DNA of 14,163 nucleotides. It comes from an uncultured Oscillospiraceae bacterium. GTDB taxonomy: Bacteria; Bacillota; Clostridia; Oscillospirales; Oscillospiraceae. Below, one piece after another: positions 1-5,486 of the stretch (position 1 is its first letter; the number at the start of each line of letters is the position of its first letter). Under the pieces are notes generated by a model, which was not told the origin of the DNA, ran no database searches, and saw only the letters and a list, made by a program, of their open reading frames with translations. The position numbers and the translations under genes are program-made. Location of the stretch: the NCBI GenBank assembly GCA_934590505.1, contig CAKTPC010000049.1:1-14163 (forward strand), written 5' to 3'.

Positions 1-17
1 ACTTCTTTGGTGATCAT
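1..17 (-). CDS. 5' end of an unidentified gene cut by the window edge
   Basis: Only five codons (M-I-T-K-E) and two bases are inside the window. The start is supported by a purine-rich ribosome site (GAAAGGGG, about 27-34) roughly nine bases upstream and by a consensus promoter at 132-160 with nothing else to serve. Ribosomal protein S15 often begins in a similar way (M-I/L-x-K-E/D), and its mRNAs commonly have structured autoregulatory leaders, so rpsO is a reasonable guess. Five residues cannot prove it. Confidence 0.45.
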
Positions 18-125
18 AGGTGTTATACCCCTTTCAAAATGTTACTATACCCTGTGTCCCGGCAGCGGGCGGAAAGGTTACCGCGATAGCGGCATGACCC
101 CGGCGCTGAGAGCACGGGCGCATAC
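18..125 (-). promoter_or_regulatory. Structured 5' leader of the left-edge gene
   Basis: About 108 nt separate the predicted transcription start (near 125) from the ATG at 15-17. On the minus strand this RNA can form a CCGC-UAUC-GCGG hairpin enclosed by GGU/ACC pairs, followed by a CCCG-CUGC-CGGG hairpin. Two related GGGTATA-containing segments lie just before and at the ribosome site. A leader this long on a strongly promoted gene suggests post-transcriptional control. No known riboswitch was recognised. Confidence 0.35.
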
Positions 126-131
126 TGGTGT

Positions 132-160
132 ATAATAACATCTGCGCGCTCAGGTGTCAA
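132..160 (-). promoter_or_regulatory. Sigma-A promoter for the left-edge gene
   Basis: On the minus strand TTGACA (155-160) is followed by a 17-base spacer and TATTAT (132-137). The -10 is preceded by TGT, giving an extended -10. It lies about 30 bases after the aminotransferase stop codon. No intrinsic terminator is visible between them, so the aminotransferase transcript may read through. Confidence 0.8.
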
Positions 161-192
161 GTTTTTACTGTGTTTCAGACGAATTATTTTGC

Positions 193-1314
193 TCAGAGCT
201 TCGCTGCGAACTCAGAGATCGCTGCAAGGCCGGCCTTTAGAGTCTCGGTGTCGCTGGCGTAGCCGATGCGCATGCTGTGGGGCTGCTCAAAGCAGTCGCC
301 GGGCGTGACAAATGCGCCGGTCTCATGATACATGCGTGTGCAGAATTCGTAGGATGGGATATCAAAATCGTAATAGACGAGCGCGGTCGTGCCCGCCTGC
401 GGCTTGGTATAGAAGAAGTGCTCGGAGGAGCTGACCCAGTCGTCAAGGATGGCAAGGTTTGTGCGCACGATGCCGGTGTTGCGCGCGATGAGCTTGTCCT
501 TATGCCCGAGCGCGATAGCTGCGACGGCTTCATCGAACATGCCGCAGCTTATGAGGTCATAGTCTCTGTGGGAGCGGAATGCGGCAAGCGCGGTCTCGTC
601 GTGCGTGGCGATCCAACCGAGACGCAGACCGGCGAGCGAGAACACTTTGGACATGCTGCTGACGGAGATGCCCTTCTCATACAGGTCTGCCGCGGATTCG
701 CTCCAGACATCTTCCTGCGTGAGATGGCGGTACACCTCGTCACAGAGCAGGTACGCATCCACGCTGCGTGCGATCTTGACTATCTCCTCCAGAAGCTCCT
801 TGCCCATGAGCGCGCCGGTGGGGTTGTTGGGGTTGTTGATGCAGATCATCTTCGTGGCCGGGGTGACAAGGGAGCGCAGTTCGTCAAGGTCTACAAGGTA
901 GCCGTTTTTCTGCTTGAGCTGCATGACGGCAAGGTCCGCGCCGATGGACTCAGGGATCGAATAGAGCTGCTGGTAGGTCGGCATGATGCTGATGACGCGG
1001 TCGCCCTCGGAGATGAGGGAGCAGAACACGTGGTGGTTCGCGCCCGCCGCGCCGTGGGTAGTGATGATGTTTTCGGGCTTCACGGTCTTATACAGTCCGC
1101 ATATACCGTCAAGAAAATCCGGGCGGCTGTATATATCACCGTAGGTCAGGCGTCTTGCGCAGAACTCGCGCAGGAAGGCGTCTTTATCCTCTCCGGTCAG
1201 CTCGAACAGCTCATCGAGCGAAACCGAGTCAACGCAGGTCTCGGCGATGTTGTACTTTGCGCCGACCTCGTACTCGTTCATCCATTCCTCTACCGCAAAG
1301 GGCTTGATCTTCAT
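193..1314 (-). CDS. PLP-dependent aminotransferase, class I/II
   Basis: This 373-residue protein is a fold-type I aminotransferase of normal family length. It has the N-N-P-N-N-P-T-G motif at residues 160-167, the cofactor-ring aspartate in C-D-E-V-Y-R (D192), the PLP lysine in S-S-M-S-K-V-F (K223) followed by A-G-L-R-L-G-W, and a late arginine in S-M-R-I-G-Y (R349) that would bind the substrate carboxylate. It is expected to be cytosolic and to move an amino group between an amino acid and a 2-oxo acid. The substrate cannot be read from sequence. Start: ATG at 1312-1314, about eight bases after an AAGGAGG ribosome site (near 1323-1329). The gene has its own promoter (1459-1487) and a leader holding a long hairpin that ends about a dozen bases before the ribosome site. 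It stands alone, so no pathway partner points to the substrate. Confidence 0.9.
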   Translation of the reverse strand: MKIKPFAVEEWMNEYEVGAKYNIAETCVDSVSLDELFELTGEDKDAFLREFCARRLTYGDIYSRPDFLDGICGLYKTVKPENIITTHGAAGANHHVFCSLISEGDRVISIMPTYQQLYSIPESIGADLAVMQLKQKNGYLVDLDELRSLVTPATKMICINNPNNPTGALMGKELLEEIVKIARSVDAYLLCDEVYRHLTQEDVWSESAADLYEKGISVSSMSKVFSLAGLRLGWIATHDETALAAFRSHRDYDLISCGMFDEAVAAIALGHKDKLIARNTGIVRTNLAILDDWVSSSEHFFYTKPQAGTTALVYYDFDIPSYEFCTRMYHETGAFVTPGDCFEQPHSMRIGYASDTETLKAGLAAISEFAAKL

Positions 1315-1340
1315 TGGGATTTCCTCCTTGAATAGTATTG

Positions 1341-1433
1341 AAAAGGCATCCGCGACCGAACCTTATCCGGCTTGCGCCGGAATACCTACGGTTCAGTCAC
1401 GGATGCCTTTGACCCCTCACCCGGTGGTGAAGG
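1341..1433 (-). ncRNA. Structured leader / attenuator-like hairpins before the aminotransferase
   Basis: The minus-strand leader folds into two hairpins. The first is an 8-bp stem with an ACCG loop (1414-1433). The second pairs 21 bases on each side (1342-1362 with 1390-1410), encloses an asymmetric internal loop (GUAGGUAU opposite UAA), and is capped by UCCGGC-GCAA-GCCGGA with a GNRA tetraloop. Two sites in the long stem are G-U pairs on the minus strand but would be A-C mismatches on the plus strand, so the RNA is made from the minus strand. The stem ends in GCCUUUU about a dozen bases before the ribosome site, which suits an attenuator. The T-box AGGGTGG motif is absent and no known riboswitch core was recognised. 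It could also be a copy of a dispersed palindromic repeat. Confidence 0.5.
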
Positions 1434-1458
1434 AAGCATATATATTAAGCATGGGAGG

Positions 1459-1487
1459 ATTGTACCGCGCAGACATCAGTTTGTCAA
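1459..1487 (-). promoter_or_regulatory. Sigma-A promoter of the aminotransferase gene
   Basis: On the minus strand TTGACA (1482-1487) is followed by exactly 17 bases and TACAAT (1459-1464). The predicted start near 1452 gives a leader of about 138 nt that contains both hairpins. Confidence 0.8.
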
Positions 1488-1617
1488 GTGGGAAATATTA
1501 TGCGTGTTTTTTGCTTTTTGCAATCCATGGTATTATAAAATTACCCACGAGGCATGGACCTATACCACGCTCGGCAAGCCCAGAGCCGTCGTCCGGCTCA
1601 GCCGCTGACAATACGCG
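1488..1617. other. Intergenic stretch without a recognised gene
   Basis: These 130 bases lie between the rny terminator and the aminotransferase promoter. On the plus strand there is an extended -10-like TGGTATTAT (1528-1536) and a GAGCCG/CGGCTC hairpin (near 1583-1599). I see no credible coding sequence. A short plus-strand RNA ending in the 1618-1651 hairpin is conceivable but weakly supported. Confidence 0.4.
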
Positions 1618-1651
1618 AAAACAGGCGCCCGCAGAAGCGGACGCCTGTTTT
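1618..1651 (-). terminator. Intrinsic terminator of rny
   Basis: On the minus strand CAGGCG-U-CCGC pairs with GCGG-G-CGCCUG around a UUCU loop, flanked by A4 and U4. The single U-G pair is a wobble only on the minus strand (C-A mismatch on plus), so the element belongs to rny, whose stop is 15 bases upstream. The flanks could allow weak bidirectional action. Confidence 0.8.
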
Positions 1652-1665
1652 GTATCAAACTTGAT

Positions 1666-3207
1666 TTACTTTGCGTAGTCGACAGCCTTCGTCTCGCGGA
1701 GGACGTGGACCTTGATCTGACCGGGATAGGTGAGCTCATCCTCAATCTTCTTGGCGATGTCTCTTGCGAGCAGGACCATCTGATCCTCGCTGACCTCTTC
1801 GGGCTTGACCATGATGCGTATCTCGCGGCCGGCCTGAATGGCATAGGAGCTTGCGATGCCGGGGAAGCTCTTGGAGACTTCCTCAAGCTTTTCAAGACGC
1901 TTGACGTAATTCTCGATATTCTCGCGGCGCGCACCGGGGCGGGAAGCGGAGATAGCGTCCGCCGCCTGAACGAGACAGGCTTCGACGCTGTGCGCCTCAA
2001 CGTCGCCGTGGTGGGCTTCGATGGCGTGGATAACAGCTTCGGATTCCTTGTACTTTCTTGCGATGTCGACACCGATGGTGACATGGCTGCCCTCGACCTC
2101 ATGGTCAATGGACTTGCCGATATCGTGCAGCAGACCTGCACGCTTTGCGATGTTCACATCGACGCCCAGCTCCGCGGCCATAAGACCGGCAAGGTGGGAG
2201 ACCTCGATGGAATGGTTGAGCACGTTCTGACCGTAGCTGGTGCGGTACTTCATGCGGCCGAGCAGCTTGATGATCTCAGGGTGCAGGCCGTGGATGTTCG
2301 TCTCGAACGCGGCGCGCTCGCCCTCAGCCTTGATAGTTGCGTTGACTTCCTTCTGAGCCTTGGCGACCATTTCCTCGATGCGGGCCGGGTGGATGCGTCC
2401 GTCCTGAATAAGCTTTTCGAGCGCCAGCCGCGCGATCTCACGGCGGACAGGATCGAAGCTCGAGACGGTGATCGCCTCGGGGGTATCATCAATGATAAGG
2501 TCACAGCCGGTCAGCGTTTCGATGCTGCGGATGTTGCGGCCCTCGCGGCCGATTATGCGTCCCTTCATCTCGTCGTTGGGGAGGGGTACGACGGAGACGG
2601 TGATCTCGCTTGCGTGGTCCGCGGCGCAGCGCTGGATGGCCGTGGCAATGATCTCTCTTGCGCGCTCGTCGGCCTCGTCCTTATACTGCGCCTCGACCTC
2701 CTTGACCTTGACGGCCATCTCGTGGGTGACCTCGTCGCGGATGCTGGCGATCAGATAATTCTTGGCCTCTTCAATGGTGAAGCCGGAGATCTTCTCGAGC
2801 ATTTCGAGCTGGCTCTTCTTCACCAGAGCGACTTCCTGCTGCTGTGCTTCCACAGCGGCGATCTTACTGCTGAGAACGTCGTTCTTCTTCTCGACGGCGT
2901 CCAGCTTCCTGTCAAGATTTTCTTCCTTCTGCTGGTAGCGGCGCTCCTGCTTGGTCAGCTCGGCGCGGCGCTCCTTGACCTCCCGCTCGTACTCCGAGCG
3001 GCTTTTGTGTATTTCTTCCTTTGCCTCAAGGAGAGCCTCTCTCTTCTTGCTCTCCGCACTTTTTATAGATTCGTTAATTATGCGCTTGGCTTCTTCTTCA
3101 GCACTGGATATTTCGCGTTCGGCAACCTTTTTGCGGTAGCCGAAGCCTATAAAGAATCCCGCTATCAAAGCCGCAGCGGCTATCAAGATCCATAGAATTA
3201 CCGGCAT
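1666..3207 (-). CDS. rny: Ribonuclease Y
   Basis: Membrane-anchored endoribonuclease that starts mRNA decay in Firmicutes. The 513 residues show the standard order: one N-terminal membrane helix (about 3-23), a long charged coiled coil (about 25-140), a KH RNA-binding domain with G-R-I-I-G-R-E-G-R-N (216-225), and an HD metal-dependent phosphohydrolase domain with H332, the H361-D362 pair and A-H-H-G-D (398-402), then a family-typical C-terminal region. Start choice: an in-frame ATG seven codons upstream (3226-3228) overlaps the GGAGGTG ribosome site itself and has none of its own, while the ATG at 3205-3207 lies about 12 bases downstream of that site and gives the usual family start M-P-V-I-L-W. 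The gene is monocistronic, with a consensus promoter at 3398-3426, a leader of about 180 nt and a terminator at 1618-1651. Length and motifs are intact. Confidence 0.97.
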   Translation of the reverse strand: MPVILWILIAAAALIAGFFIGFGYRKKVAEREISSAEEEAKRIINESIKSAESKKREALLEAKEEIHKSRSEYEREVKERRAELTKQERRYQQKEENLDRKLDAVEKKNDVLSSKIAAVEAQQQEVALVKKSQLEMLEKISGFTIEEAKNYLIASIRDEVTHEMAVKVKEVEAQYKDEADERAREIIATAIQRCAADHASEITVSVVPLPNDEMKGRIIGREGRNIRSIETLTGCDLIIDDTPEAITVSSFDPVRREIARLALEKLIQDGRIHPARIEEMVAKAQKEVNATIKAEGERAAFETNIHGLHPEIIKLLGRMKYRTSYGQNVLNHSIEVSHLAGLMAAELGVDVNIAKRAGLLHDIGKSIDHEVEGSHVTIGVDIARKYKESEAVIHAIEAHHGDVEAHSVEACLVQAADAISASRPGARRENIENYVKRLEKLEEVSKSFPGIASSYAIQAGREIRIMVKPEEVSEDQMVLLARDIAKKIEDELTYPGQIKVHVLRETKAVDYAK

Positions 3208-3270
3208 AGTAAGTAAACACACCTCCATTCTTTAAGAATTTTGCGGTGGGTTTAGCTGCTGGATATTTTG

Positions 3271-3372
3271 TTAATCTACAATGTACGGAGCAGCGCCCGC
3301 ACACATATGCAAGACGGGGCATAAAACGCACCCGTCGAATCGAACAGAAATATTTATCGGAAACCTCCCCAT
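3271..3372 (-). CDS. Possible 33-residue leader ORF upstream of rny
   Basis: Inside the rny leader, TTTTAGGAG is followed three bases later by an ATG (3370-3372) that opens 33 codons ending in TAA at 3271-3273. The product would hold three cysteines in C-V-L-C-P-V-L-H-M-C and resembles nothing I know. The spacing from the ribosome site is short. It begins about 20 bases after the predicted transcription start, so ribosomes would meet it first. It may be a regulatory upstream ORF or chance. Confidence 0.3.
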   Translation of the reverse strand: MGRFPINISVRFDGCVLCPVLHMCAGAAPYIVD

Positions 3373-3397
3373 GGTCTCCTAAAATATCATCCGTGTT

Positions 3398-3426
3398 ATT
3401 CTACCACCGAATCGGTGTTATGTCAA
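3398..3426 (-). promoter_or_regulatory. rny promoter with a palindrome in the spacer
   Basis: On the minus strand TTGACA (3421-3426), a 17-base spacer and TAGAAT (3398-3403) form a near-perfect sigma-A promoter. The spacer contains a perfect 13-base palindrome CACCGA-T-TCGGTG (3405-3417), well placed for a repressor that would block RNA polymerase. Confidence 0.85.
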
Positions 3427-3476
3427 TTCAAATGCTTAAATAAATTTAATGAAAAGTTAATAGATGACGTCAAAAG

Positions 3477-3508
3477 TCCCACCCGCGAAGTCCGCTTCAC
3501 GGGTGGGA
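3477..3508 (-). terminator. Terminator of the DUF4349 lipoprotein gene
   Basis: On the minus strand a 14-base arm TCCCACCCGTGAAG pairs with CTTCGCGGGTGGGA around a CGGA loop, followed by CTTTTG. One U-G wobble forms only on the minus strand. It lies 23 bases after the stop codon of the gene at 3532-4527 and about 50 bases before the rny promoter, insulating the two. Confidence 0.8.
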
Positions 3509-3531
3509 TAATTATGTTATATTCGGTTTAT

Positions 3532-4527
3532 TTATTCTTTTTCTGCCTTGTTTTTGCCTGCCGAGCTGTTCTTTTTCTCTCCCCTGCGTGCCTTCGCCTT
3601 GGCACTCAGCTTCCTGAAAAGCGGGCGCAGCGCGAAGAACAGCACCGCGAGGATGACGAGCGTCGGCAGCGCGGAGACAAGGAACACCAGCAGGTTCTTG
3701 AAGAAGCGCCCCGCGCCCTTCAGCGAATCCGTGAACGCGTTCAGCAGTCTTTGGCCGTAGCTTATGGTGACGGCCTGCTGCTCAGTGTACTCGCCGACCT
3801 CCTGAACGCTCAGAGAGATAGTGCTGTAATTCACCTGACGGTCCCAGTTGTTGAGGCTCGATTGGAGAGAGTCTATCTTATACTGGAGCTCCGTCAGCTT
3901 CTCTTCTATCGTTATTGTGTCCTCAACGCTCTGCGCCTTTTCCATCATTTCGAGCAGGCGCGCTTCCTGAGTCTTATATGCGGTGAGCCGTGACTGCACG
4001 TCGTAATACTGCGTGCTGACATTCTCGGTGTAGGTGTAGCTGTAGGGAACATTGCCGAGAGTGGAAAGACTGTTCATGACGGTCTGGAACTTGTCGCTCG
4101 GGATGCGGATAGTGTAATCCGCGCTGCGGTTATAGCTGCTGCCGCGGGAGATACTGTAGTAGTTCGCGCCGTTTATGCTGCTCGACTGCACCCAGCCGCC
4201 GTATTCTTTTATGAGCGCGGCAAGCTCTTCGAGGGTCTTGTCAAACTCGGTGGTCTCAACGGTCGCGTCGGCGGAGTAGATGATCTTCTCCGGGTTCTCA
4301 TCGGGCACGTCGCCGGTACCGGCATCATATTCGCCGTATTCGCCGGCGGCTCCGACGGTGTCCATCGCGGCAAAGCCGGAGGCGCGCGACGTGTTGGGTG
4401 CGGGCTCCATTGGCGAGGAATCGTATGCCGCCGACTCGGTGGAGCTGGCCATTTGGCTGGAGCTGCCGCAGGCACAGAGAGACAGGGCCATGAGTAATGC
4501 AAGTAACAGTGCTATCCGTTTTTTCAT
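3532..4527 (-). CDS. DUF4349 domain-containing lipoprotein
   Basis: The 331-residue protein starts with a lipoprotein signal: basic M-K-K-R, a hydrophobic run and the lipobox L-C-A-C, with C20 as the lipidated cysteine. A Ser/Ala/Glu-rich linker (about 21-80) leads to a DUF4349 domain beginning near P-E-K-I-I-Y-S-A-D-A. It contains R-I-P-S-D-K-F, a heptad-like segment with E-A-R-L-L-E-M-M-E-K and E-K-L-T-E-L-Q-Y-K-I-D-S-L, and the family-typical beta segment V-N-Y-S-T-I-S-L. One membrane helix (about 279-300) and a Lys/Arg-rich tail follow, so the domain sits outside the membrane with the tail in the cytosol. DUF4349 proteins have no settled function; an envelope role is inferred. Start: ATG at 4525-4527 after AAAGGAAG. 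Transcribed alone, divergent from the YhhN gene. Confidence 0.9.
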   Translation of the reverse strand: MKKRIALLLALLMALSLCACGSSSQMASSTESAAYDSSPMEPAPNTSRASGFAAMDTVGAAGEYGEYDAGTGDVPDENPEKIIYSADATVETTEFDKTLEELAALIKEYGGWVQSSSINGANYYSISRGSSYNRSADYTIRIPSDKFQTVMNSLSTLGNVPYSYTYTENVSTQYYDVQSRLTAYKTQEARLLEMMEKAQSVEDTITIEEKLTELQYKIDSLQSSLNNWDRQVNYSTISLSVQEVGEYTEQQAVTISYGQRLLNAFTDSLKGAGRFFKNLLVFLVSALPTLVILAVLFFALRPLFRKLSAKAKARRGEKKNSSAGKNKAEKE

Positions 4528-4547
4528 TTTGTCGACTTCCTTTCGTC

Positions 4548-4553
4548 ATTATA
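4548..4553 (-). promoter_or_regulatory. -10 element for the DUF4349 gene
   Basis: A perfect TATAAT on the minus strand lies about 20 bases upstream of the ATG, which would give a very short leader holding only the ribosome site. No good -35 sits 16-18 bases upstream (GTAGTT at 17), so an activator may be needed or the true promoter may lie elsewhere. Confidence 0.45.
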
Positions 4554-4609
4554 TTTACAGGTATGTCCTCAACTACAAAGACGCGGATTTCCGAATAAAG
4601 TTCCCCCTA

Positions 4610-4645
4610 CTGTATGTTTACAGTCAAATTCTTTTTTGCTATAAT
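4610..4645 (+). promoter_or_regulatory. Promoter of the YhhN-family gene with inverted repeat at -35
   Basis: TTTACA (4617-4622), a 17-base spacer and TATAAT (4640-4645) form a strong promoter, with TGC giving an extended -10. The -35 is embedded in CTGTA-TGTT-TACAG (4610-4623), a possible operator. Its TGTA-N4-TACA core recurs at 8057-8068. Confidence 0.8.
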
Positions 4646-4696
4646 CTGAATAGAATTTTAACGGGAAATAAACACATAAGAAACGGAGGGACAAAT

Positions 4697-5425
4697 ATGC
4701 AGCTTACCGCGTCAAATGTCCGGCTCGTCGCCATCGTGCTGACAGCGCTGTGTGCAGTGTCCGGGGGTATCTATCTCGTTTTCTGCAAGCGGAAGGACTA
4801 CCGTAGAGCCTTCGCCTATAAGGGTACGGCGGGATTGTGCTTTGTCGTGCTCGGGCTGCTGGGCACCGACGCAAATATAAGGAGCATGCTCGGCGTCGGC
4901 GGCACAGCCCCGGCGGGTGCGTGGCTCGTTGCCGCAGGGCTCATCTTCGGCCTGCTCGGCGACCAGCTGCTTGCGCTGCGCTTTATATGCGTGAACAAGA
5001 AAACGCAGTTCTTCACCGCGGGGGCCGCGAGCTTTGCCGTCGGCCATGTGCTGTATATCATCGTGCTGTCGCACCGCGCGCCCGGCATACTGCTGGGCGG
5101 CCTTGCCATCGGCTTTGCTGCGCTCGCGCTTTCGGGCGTATATAACTACCGCAAGGATACGAACGCCGGGAACATGCAGGTGCCCGGCATGATATACATG
5201 GCGGTCGTCGCCTTCATGGGGGCGCTTGCCGTCTCCGTCGCGATACACGCACCGGGGGTATCGACGCTGCTTTTTGCCATCGGCGGGGTGCTCTTCATCA
5301 TCAGCGACAATATCCTCTGCGCCTATAGCTTCGGCAGTGAGCGCCGTTTCGGCGCGAACATCGGCATCCATGCGACCTATTACGCCGCGCAGCTTCTCAT
5401 CGCGTGGAGCATATTCTTTATGTAA
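4697..5425 (+). CDS. YhhN (TMEM86/lysoplasmalogenase) family membrane protein
   Basis: The 242-residue protein is almost entirely hydrophobic, with about eight membrane helices. It carries the conserved polar positions of the YhhN/TMEM86 family: G-L-L-G-D in the first half, H-V-L-Y-I near the middle and S-D-N-I-L-C-A-Y near the end. Eukaryotic TMEM86B cleaves the vinyl-ether bond of lysoplasmalogens; whether bacterial members do the same is mostly untested. It would be of interest here because many anaerobic Clostridia make plasmalogens. Start: ATG at 4697-4699 after CGGAGGGAC. It has a strong promoter and is divergent from the DUF4349 gene. It converges on the NlpC/P60 gene, with one hairpin (5443-5467) between them. 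Confidence 0.85.
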   Translation: MQLTASNVRLVAIVLTALCAVSGGIYLVFCKRKDYRRAFAYKGTAGLCFVVLGLLGTDANIRSMLGVGGTAPAGAWLVAAGLIFGLLGDQLLALRFICVNKKTQFFTAGAASFAVGHVLYIIVLSHRAPGILLGGLAIGFAALALSGVYNYRKDTNAGNMQVPGMIYMAVVAFMGALAVSVAIHAPGVSTLLFAIGGVLFIISDNILCAYSFGSERRFGANIGIHATYYAAQLLIAWSIFFM

Positions 5426-5436
5426 ATACCGTTTAC

Positions 5437-5467
5437 AAAAACCGGCGTGGCGTTCACCGTCACGCCG
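5437..5467 (-). terminator. Terminator between the YhhN and NlpC/P60 genes
   Basis: CGGCGTG (5443-5449) pairs with CACGCCG (5461-5467). On the minus strand the stem is followed by GTTTTTG, so it ends the NlpC/P60 transcript. On the plus strand the downstream sequence (TATTGTTATATATTG) is only moderately U-rich, so any action on the YhhN transcript would be weaker. Confidence 0.75.
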
Positions 5468-5486
5468 TATTGTTATATATTGCCGT

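Noticed and set aside
277..1335. Open frame opposite the aminotransferase
   Set aside because: No ribosome site or recognisable domain; the opposite strand carries all aminotransferase motifs.
1451..1470. GGGAGGATTGTACCGCG on the plus strand, similar to the T-box motif
   Set aside because: It is on the wrong strand for the aminotransferase, lacks the exact AGGGTGG core, and coincides with the minus-strand -10 of a good promoter.
1508..1651. Possible plus-strand small RNA from the extended -10 at 1528 to the hairpin at 1618
   Set aside because: The -35 is poor, and the hairpin's wobble pair fits the minus strand, so it is explained as the rny terminator.
1705..3195. Long open frame (496 codons) on the plus strand opposite rny
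   Set aside because: It is antisense to a gene with complete RNase Y motifs, has a low-complexity Leu/Asp-rich product and lacks a ribosome site; it is an effect of high-GC codon use.
4712..5371. 219-codon minus-strand frame opposite the YhhN gene
   Set aside because: Highly charged product with no domain; the plus strand encodes a clear multi-helix membrane protein with promoter and ribosome site.
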